Shown here piece after piece: positions 58,235 through 64,000 of a stretch of 64,000 nucleotides of DNA. The stretch spans positions 1,217,001 through 1,281,000 of the forward strand of contig OX638375.1 of the NCBI GenBank assembly GCA_951813575.1, read 5' to 3'. This DNA comes from Candidatus Binatia bacterium (GTDB lineage Bacteria; Desulfobacterota; Binatia; UBA9968; JAJDTQ01). The notes beneath the pieces were generated by a model that saw only the letters and a list, made by a program, of their open reading frames with translations, was not told where the DNA came from and did not search any database. The position numbers and the translations under genes are program-made. Within the stretch, counting starts at the first letter, position 1; each line of letters opens with the position of its first letter.

Positions 58235-60640
58235 ATGAACGAGTGGATCTTCCGCTATAACGGCTTCGACCCGGCCAAACAGGGCCTGCGCGAAGCCTTG
58301 TGCACCCTCGGCAACGGCTACTTCGCCACCCGCGGCGCGGCGGAAGGGGGCGAGGCCGGCGACGTGCACTACCCCGGAACCTATCTCGCCGGCTGCTACA
58401 ACCGGCTGGAAACCACGGTCGGCGACCGGGTCGTGGTCAACGAGGACCTTGTCAACCTTCCCAACTGGCTCCGGCTTCGGTTCCGCCTGGAGGACGGGCC
58501 GTGGTTCGAGCTTTCGGCTGTGGAGGTCCTTGCCTACCAGCAGGAGCTGGACCTCAAGAACGGTCTGCTGACGCGAAGACTCCGGTTCCGTGATCCCCAA
58601 GGGCGTACCAGCTTCATTCGCAGCCGGCGGCTGGTGCACATGCGGCATCCGCACCTGGCGGTCCTTCGTTGGACTCTCCTGGCGGAAGACTGGTCCGGAA
58701 GCGTCACGATCCGATCCTCCCTGGACGGCTCGGTCATCAACGCCGGGGTCCCGCGCTATCGCCAGCTCAATTCCAAGCACCTGGAAACCCTGGAGAAGGG
58801 GCGTACGGCAAACGCCGGCGTGTACCTGGTGGCTCAGACCAACCAGTCCCGCATACGGTTGGGGCTGGCAGCACGCACCCGACTCTTCCGGCAGGAGGAA
58901 TACGAGGAACGCGCATCCCGCACCATCGAGGAGCCGGAGGCGATCGCCCAGGAGTTCACCGTCACGGTGAGGAAGAGGCAGGTGGTGACGCTGGAGAAGA
59001 CGGCAGCCCTGTACTCCTCCCGGGACCGGGCCATCTCGGAATGCGGCGCAGCCGCCCGGTCGGCGGTAGCGGCGGCGGGCCGGTTCGTGGAGTTGCTGGA
59101 GTCCCATGCAAGCGCGTGGCATTCGCTGTGGCGCCGGTGTGACGTGGAGCTGCCCTCGCACCCCGAGGAGGAGCGGATCCTGCGCCTGCACGCCTTCCAC
59201 CTGCTGCAGACCGCGTCCCCCAACACGGTGGATCTCGACGCCGCGGTAGCCGCGCGGGGACTCCACGGCGAAGCCTACCGCGGCCACATCTTCTGGGACG
59301 AGTTGTACTTCCTTTTCTTCTACATGGTGCGGATCCCGGAGATCGCCCGGTCGCTGCTGTTGTACCGCTACCACCGGCTGGACGCGGCGCGCCGGGCCGC
59401 CCGTGAAGAGGGCTACGCCGGCGCCATGTACCCCTGGCAGAGCGGCAGTGACGGCACCGAGGAGACCCAGAAGCTGCACCTGAACCCCAACTCCGGACGC
59501 TGGCTGGAAGACAACAGCCACCGCCAGCGGCACGTCAACATCGCCATAGCCTACAATGTCTGGCGCTACTACAAGACCACCGGCGATCGGGACTTCCTGT
59601 CCCGCTACGGAGCCGAGATGATCCTCGAGATCGCGCGCTTCTGGGCGAGCCTCGCCGCGTGGAACGAAAGCACCGGGCGCTACGAGATCCACGGCGTCAT
59701 GGGGCCGGACGAGTACCACGACATGTACCCCGACGCCGAAACCGGAGGGCTTCGGAACAACGCCTACACCAACGTGATGGTGGTGTGGGTGCTGGAGCGG
59801 GCCCGGGAGGCGCTCGAGCTGCTGGATGATGGAGACGGCGCGGATATCGCCGAGGCAGTCGGACTCACTACAGAAGAAGAGCAGCGGTGGCGCGAGATCA
59901 CCCGCAAGATGACCGTGCCGTTCCACGGCGACGGCATCATCAGCCAGTTCGAGGGCTATGACGCGCTGGAGGAGTTCGACTGGACGGGCTACCAGGAGAA
60001 ATACGGCAACATCGAGCGGCTGGACCGCATCCTTGAGGCCGAGGAGGACTCTCCCAACCGCTACAAGGTGTCAAAGCAGGCGGACGTGCTGATGCTGTTC
60101 TACCTGCTGCGCGAGGATGAGCTTCAGACCATCTTCCGGCAACTCGGGTACGAGCTCAGCCACGACACCATCCGCAAGACCGTGGACTACTACACCGCCC
60201 GCACCTCCCATGGCTCGACCCTGAGCCGGGTGGTGCACGCCGCGGTGTCCGCGCGCTCCGACCCGGGCGCGTCGTGGCGCTATTTCCGGGAAGCGCTGCA
60301 GAGCGATGTCGCGGACATCCAGGGCGGCACCACGCCCGAGGGCTTGCACATGGGGGCCTTGGGCGGGCTCGACGAACTCCTGCTGACCCGCTATGCCGGC
60401 ATCGACACGCTGGGCGAGACCCTGCGCCTCGACCCGTGCCTGCCCGACGAACTGGCCGGCCTGCGCCTCGCGATCCTCTACCGCGGGAGACGGCTGGCCC
60501 TGGACCTCACCCGTGAGCGCCTGTGCATCTCATTGGACAGAGACTCGGCGACGCCGTTGGAGGTAGTGATCCAGGGGACGAACCATTCTGTTCCTTCGGG
60601 CGATACCGAGGTTCCGCTAACCGGGATTCAACCGCGTTGA
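58235..60640 (+). CDS. Glycoside hydrolase family 65 (disaccharide phosphorylase)
   Basis: An 801-residue GH65 protein; the family includes maltose, trehalose, kojibiose and nigerose phosphorylases that release beta-glucose-1-phosphate. N-terminal domain: FDPAKQGLREALCTLGNGYFATRGAAEG. The (alpha/alpha)6 catalytic domain shows GHIFWDELYFLFFYM, YPWQSGSDG and the catalytic acid E493 in MGPDEYHDMYP. The phosphate-site region KVSKQADVLML and HGSTLSRVVHA favours phosphorolysis. No beta-phosphoglucomutase gene adjoins it, which is unusual. It is unrelated in theme to the catabolic genes to its left. Confidence 0.93.
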   Translation: MNEWIFRYNGFDPAKQGLREALCTLGNGYFATRGAAEGGEAGDVHYPGTYLAGCYNRLETTVGDRVVVNEDLVNLPNWLRLRFRLEDGPWFELSAVEVLAYQQELDLKNGLLTRRLRFRDPQGRTSFIRSRRLVHMRHPHLAVLRWTLLAEDWSGSVTIRSSLDGSVINAGVPRYRQLNSKHLETLEKGRTANAGVYLVAQTNQSRIRLGLAARTRLFRQEEYEERASRTIEEPEAIAQEFTVTVRKRQVVTLEKTAALYSSRDRAISECGAAARSAVAAAGRFVELLESHASAWHSLWRRCDVELPSHPEEERILRLHAFHLLQTASPNTVDLDAAVAARGLHGEAYRGHIFWDELYFLFFYMVRIPEIARSLLLYRYHRLDAARRAAREEGYAGAMYPWQSGSDGTEETQKLHLNPNSGRWLEDNSHRQRHVNIAIAYNVWRYYKTTGDRDFLSRYGAEMILEIARFWASLAAWNESTGRYEIHGVMGPDEYHDMYPDAETGGLRNNAYTNVMVVWVLERAREALELLDDGDGADIAEAVGLTTEEEQRWREITRKMTVPFHGDGIISQFEGYDALEEFDWTGYQEKYGNIERLDRILEAEEDSPNRYKVSKQADVLMLFYLLREDELQTIFRQLGYELSHDTIRKTVDYYTARTSHGSTLSRVVHAAVSARSDPGASWRYFREALQSDVADIQGGTTPEGLHMGALGGLDELLLTRYAGIDTLGETLRLDPCLPDELAGLRLAILYRGRRLALDLTRERLCISLDRDSATPLEVVIQGTNHSVPSGDTEVPLTGIQPR

Positions 60641-60692
60641 CGTGAATTGTCTTGCCTGGCCGGCGCACTCCCTGTCCCCGGCCATCGCCTGT

Positions 60693-60721
60693 TTGACAAC
60701 AAGAAAATTCCAGTCTAAACT
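60693..60721 (+). promoter_or_regulatory. Sigma70-like promoter for the S8 protease
   Basis: TTGACA (60693-60698), 17-base spacer, TAAACT (60716-60721) in an AT-richer patch of an otherwise GC-rich region. It lies 31 bases before the GTG at 60752. Confidence 0.6.
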
Positions 60722-60751
60722 GATACCCGATTTGCCCTCTCGCGCACCGGG

Positions 60752-63205
60752 GTGCGCCCGGAACACTCGCCCGGCGGTGGCATCGAAGTGCGTACGAACC
60801 CGTTCCAGGTCTTCTCAGCGGCCGCGAAATCGCCGACCTCACATGGTCGGCCAAGCGATGCTTGGCAAAGGGGATCGAAGCGGTTCCGGAATCTCTTCCG
60901 GGCGGCCGCCATGGCCACCGTCGTGGCCCTGCAAGGCTGCAGCGGCGGCGGTGGTAGCGGCGGTGGTAGCGGCGGCGGTGGCGGCCCCGCCGTCCTTCCG
61001 GGAGGCAGCTTCCCTGCGAGCTACCAGGGCGCGAGACCCGAGGCGGGCGACGCCGTCTATCACACGGTCCGGCGAGCCGACCATCGTGGAGCCGATCCAA
61101 GCGGCGTGCGCATCGGCATCGATGACAGCGTGGTGGACTTCAGGCACCCCTCTCTCCGCAGCCGCATCGGGTTCAGGGGCTCGAGCTTCACGCACCGGAG
61201 ACCGTTCCTCACCGACGGCACCGATACGACAGAGCTCGACGACTGCAAGGACACGGACCAATGTCGCGTGTACTTCGTGGATTCCGGCGGCAGCAGAAGC
61301 AGGCTGGAAGCACTCGCCCGCACAGTGTTGCGGGAGCACGGTTTTCCGGATGACCGGCCGTGGTACATCTATGACACGGCCTCCAATGGGTTCGGATGGT
61401 CGGTGCTGCAGACGGGGGACGAAATCGCGGGGATCGGAGTCTCCCACGGCACGCGGGTAGCCCGTGTCGCCAGGACGCTGGCGCCGCAAGCGGTCCTCGT
61501 TCCCATGGCCAAAGACTTCGAGGATCAGTACACCATCACGGTGACGCTGCCGGGCGTCGACACCCTGCGAATCGGCAACGACCCCTTCCTGGAAGACTTC
61601 TACCTGGCGTACAAGGGGAACGTGTCCGTGAGCACGATCGACCCGGTCCTCGCCCGATCCATCAAGCAGCGCTACGACTCCGTCGACATCATCAACAGCA
61701 GCTACAGCATCCCCGTCAACACTACGGCCAACCCCCAGGACGTGACGGACCACATGGCCAACCTCAACAACCTCAAGACGCAACTGCCGCTCCGTTGGGC
61801 GGCCTTCACACAAAGCGGGACCAGCGCCGATGAGCGGACGGTCCGGGTATGGGCGGCGGGGAACTGGCGGGACGACTACGGCAACGGGGCGCGCAGCCTT
61901 TACGCCCTCGAAGTCTATCACTTCCCGGAGCTGCGCGGGCACACCGTGGTGGCCACCGCATTGAACAGCGCCGAGACGGCACTGGCCGACTATGCCAACG
62001 TCTGCGGCAACCTGCCTTCCGACTGGGATGCAAACGCGCATGGACGGCACTACTGCCTCACGGCTCGGGGGACTTTTCTTTTTCCGGACGCGGGTGGCGG
62101 CCCCGGCTACCTGTACAGCGGCACGTCCTACGCGGCGCCCTACGTCTCAGGAGTGCTGGCCCGTATGATGGCCCAGGCCCGCGGACAGGTGAGCAACACC
62201 GAGCTCGTCAAGCGGATGATGAACACCGCCGACAACACCGGAACCTTCAGCGACTCGTTCTTCTACGGCGCCGGCGTGATCGACCCGACTGCCGCCCTGA
62301 CCGCCGTGGGTACCCTGACCACCGGCCTGCAAGGGAACCGCGCCTTGCTCCAGTCCACCTTCCTGCGCATGCCCGCCGCCTACGGGGACGCGGCCCGGCG
62401 TGTCCAGGAGATGGAGGTGGCATCCTTCGACGCGTGGAACTTTCCCTTCTGGACCCAAGCCGGCGAGCTGATGCGGAACGGTCGGTACCGGACGGATCCC
62501 ATCCCTTCCTTCACCGCTCGGGAGGACGCCGACACCTGCTTCATGGCCCACGGCTACACGCCCGGAGCGTCCTGCATCCCGTCGGCCGAATCGAGCCTTG
62601 TGACCATGTTGATGACCACGAAGGGCATCGGCGCGGGTCTGCGGCTGTCGGACGGTATCGCCGTGGCGGGGTTCACCCGCAGGGCCGGACGGCTCGACGG
62701 CCGGGCCGGCGGGGCCTTCTCGTTCCGTGGCGGCTCTTCCCTGGCGGCCATCCACTTCAACCGTGACGACGCGTGGAGACTGGGCGGGGGTTGGAACCTG
62801 GGCGGCCGGATCACCCTGGCCCTGGACACGCCGCAAGGCATCGGGCGCGCCCAAGGCTCGATGTTCCGGGCCGGCGCCGCGGTGCTGTCATCATGGAGCG
62901 TCAGACTCGCGCGGCAGGGAGAAACGGGGACCACCCGGTTGGCCGTGTCGCAGCCGCCCCGGGCGGAGTCGGGCACCGCACGGCTCACGGTCCCGGTGGG
63001 AAGGCGCCTCGACGGCAGCCACATCCACGAGACCCGGACGTTCTCGTTGACGCCGTCGCGCCGGACCCTGACCACGAGCCTCGAGCACCAGCGGCCGCTG
63101 GCCGGGGGCGAGGCGGTGCTGTCGCTGCAGCACACGGCCAATCCCGGGCACGCTCCGAACCCGGCCGTCTACGGTGCGGGAGTCGCCTGGCGGCTGACTT
63201 TCTGA
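60752..63205 (+). CDS. Subtilisin-like (S8) serine protease lipoprotein with barrel-like C-terminus
   Basis: A protein of up to 817 residues. No good ATG precedes the export signal; GTG at 60752 or GTG at 60788 are both possible. A basic stretch RGSKRFRNLFR and hydrophobic AAAMATVVAL end in lipobox LQGC (C63), followed by a flexible G/S-rich linker to ~residue 79. The S8 triad is D124 (GIDDSVVD), H232 (SHGTRVARV) and S459 (GTSYAAPYVSGV). Residues ~620-817 alternate polar and apolar residues in repeated beta strands and end GVAWRLTF, an outer-membrane-type terminal phenylalanine. That is shorter than a standard autotransporter barrel. Probably a surface or envelope protease. Confidence 0.85.
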   Translation: MRPEHSPGGGIEVRTNPFQVFSAAAKSPTSHGRPSDAWQRGSKRFRNLFRAAAMATVVALQGCSGGGGSGGGSGGGGGPAVLPGGSFPASYQGARPEAGDAVYHTVRRADHRGADPSGVRIGIDDSVVDFRHPSLRSRIGFRGSSFTHRRPFLTDGTDTTELDDCKDTDQCRVYFVDSGGSRSRLEALARTVLREHGFPDDRPWYIYDTASNGFGWSVLQTGDEIAGIGVSHGTRVARVARTLAPQAVLVPMAKDFEDQYTITVTLPGVDTLRIGNDPFLEDFYLAYKGNVSVSTIDPVLARSIKQRYDSVDIINSSYSIPVNTTANPQDVTDHMANLNNLKTQLPLRWAAFTQSGTSADERTVRVWAAGNWRDDYGNGARSLYALEVYHFPELRGHTVVATALNSAETALADYANVCGNLPSDWDANAHGRHYCLTARGTFLFPDAGGGPGYLYSGTSYAAPYVSGVLARMMAQARGQVSNTELVKRMMNTADNTGTFSDSFFYGAGVIDPTAALTAVGTLTTGLQGNRALLQSTFLRMPAAYGDAARRVQEMEVASFDAWNFPFWTQAGELMRNGRYRTDPIPSFTAREDADTCFMAHGYTPGASCIPSAESSLVTMLMTTKGIGAGLRLSDGIAVAGFTRRAGRLDGRAGGAFSFRGGSSLAAIHFNRDDAWRLGGGWNLGGRITLALDTPQGIGRAQGSMFRAGAAVLSSWSVRLARQGETGTTRLAVSQPPRAESGTARLTVPVGRRLDGSHIHETRTFSLTPSRRTLTTSLEHQRPLAGGEAVLSLQHTANPGHAPNPAVYGAGVAWRLTF

Positions 63206-63242
63206 CGGGCGTCTGCAGCCTGCGGGCGGACTCCTGTCCGGT

Positions 63243-64000
63243 TCAGGCCTGGTACTTGACCTCGCCCCCCACCACCGTCATCTCCACCTTGAGGTCCTTG
63301 ATACGTTCCGGCGCCACTTCGAAGGGGTCCTCCGCCAGCACCGCCAGGTCCGCCAGCTTGCCCACCTCCAGGGTTCCCTTGAGATCCTCCTCGAAGCCGG
63401 CGAAAGAGGCATGGGTGGTGTGGAGGTCAAAGGCCTGCTGGACGCTCAGGGCCTCCTCGGGCACCAGGGTCTCGCCCCAGAGCATGCGGCGCGAGACGTA
63501 GGCGCCGATGTCGCGCAGCGGATCCACCGGCCAGTACCCCGGCGCATCGGAGCCGCCGGCCATCTTCACCCCCGCCTCCAGCAGCGTCTTGAGCGGGAAC
63601 GCCCGCTCCAGGCGCCTGGCGCCGATGGCGGCGCGGATGGAATCGCCGACGAAGTAACCCAGGGAGATGTTGGGGATGGCCACGATGCCCATGCGCACCA
63701 GGCGCTCGATGCGCTCGGGCGACATCAGCCAGTTGCCCATGTGCTCGATGCGGTGGCGGTGGTCTTGGCGCGGCAATTCGGTCAGCGCCTTCTCGTACGC
63801 CTCCAGCGACATGTCGAAGGCGCGGTCGCCGATGGCGTGCACGCAGCAGCGGAGGCCCGCCCGGTGGCAGCGCAGCACGGTCTCGTCCAGCTCGTCCTGC
63901 TGGATGCGGATGAGTCCGCTGTAATCGGGCGTGTCGACGTACGGTTCGTAGAAGAGCGCGTTGCGGCCGGTGATGCCGCCGTCAATGCTCATCTTCGCGC
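63243..64000 (-). CDS. Amidohydrolase family protein, YtcJ-like (Amidohydro_3), 5'-truncated by window edge
   Basis: The C-terminal ~250 residues of a YtcJ-type amidohydrolase, which continues beyond the right edge; family members are ~530-560 residues. Visible blocks: MSIDGGITGRNALFYEPY (the family's xxDGxxxxxTA region), CCVHAIGDRAFDMSLEAYEKAL (metal His), RIEHMGNWLMSPERIERLVRMGIVAIPNISL seen in parts, GVKMAGGSDAPGYWPVDPLRDIGAYVSRR (Asp), and GTLEVGKLADLAVLAEDPFEVAPE near the end. An internal ATG at 63992 is not the true start. It is convergent with the protease gene. Confidence 0.92.
   Translation of the reverse strand, partial: AKMSIDGGITGRNALFYEPYVDTPDYSGLIRIQQDELDETVLRCHRAGLRCCVHAIGDRAFDMSLEAYEKALTELPRQDHRHRIEHMGNWLMSPERIERLVRMGIVAIPNISLGYFVGDSIRAAIGARRLERAFPLKTLLEAGVKMAGGSDAPGYWPVDPLRDIGAYVSRRMLWGETLVPEEALSVQQAFDLHTTHASFAGFEEDLKGTLEVGKLADLAVLAEDPFEVAPERIKDLKVEMTVVGGEVKYQA

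Noticed and set aside
56963..59926. A very long open frame (987 codons) on the minus strand
   Set aside because: It is antisense to the dihydroorotase-like gene and most of GH65, has no recognisable domain, and is a typical GC-rich shadow frame.
1..64000. tRNA or rRNA genes, prophage, insertion sequences, toxin-antitoxin or defence systems
   Set aside because: I looked for their hallmark sequences and proteins and saw none; short tRNAs could still be missed by eye.

Overview
This is a high-GC, gene-dense bacterial chromosome segment with 53 protein genes and no rRNA, tRNA, CRISPR array, transposase or phage gene that I could see. It looks Gram-negative: there are lipobox lipoproteins, TRAP transporters, HtpX, and a protease whose end resembles an outer-membrane protein. 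It also looks aerobic and heterotrophic, with flavin monooxygenases, molybdenum hydroxylases and a UbiD-type decarboxylase. The content (many amidohydrolases, CoA-transferase, TRAP/ABC importers, sulfotransferase) recalls uncultured marine or sponge-associated Desulfobacterota/Tectomicrobia-like or Alphaproteobacteria-like genomes, but nothing here fixes the phylum.

Layout. 1-3.2 kb: partial htpX, an MFS exporter and an LLM flavin oxidoreductase. 3.4-6.9 kb: a hydantoinase-B protein fused to an acetone-carboxylase-gamma-like zinc domain, then a class III CoA-transferase. 7-9.4 kb: a long coiled-coil lipoprotein. 9.4-13.2 kb: a minus-strand operon of cyclase, creatininase, TraB-family and Asp/Glu-racemase-family genes. 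13.3-17.5 kb: a small ORF, an amidohydrolase and an NMT1/SsuA-type ABC importer. 17.8-24.2 kb: a TRAP transporter with three DctP paralogues and an embedded amidohydrolase. 24.4-30.4 kb: a UbiD / three-subunit molybdenum hydroxylase / SDR operon. 30.6-38.9 kb: an FbpABC-like importer, a second (orphan) molybdenum hydroxylase large subunit, an SDR and a PEP-mutase-like enzyme. 38.9-42.9 kb: a sulfotransferase, an HpaB-type monooxygenase and an MFS transporter. 43.1-49 kb: five amidohydrolases, four of them a tandem quadruplicate of 368-residue proteins. 49.1-58.2 kb: class I fumarase, a thiolase-fold/DUF35 pair, three more amidohydrolases, an alpha/beta hydrolase and a dihydroorotase-like hydrolase. 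58.2-64 kb: a GH65 phosphorylase, a subtilisin-like lipoprotein protease and a partial YtcJ-type amidohydrolase.

The dominant theme is a catabolic island. Twelve amidohydrolase-superfamily genes sit among four kinds of importer/exporter and several ring-hydroxylating, decarboxylating and C-C cleaving enzymes, with fumarase as a possible exit to the TCA cycle. No substrate can be read from sequence alone. No transcription-factor gene was recognised in 64 kb.
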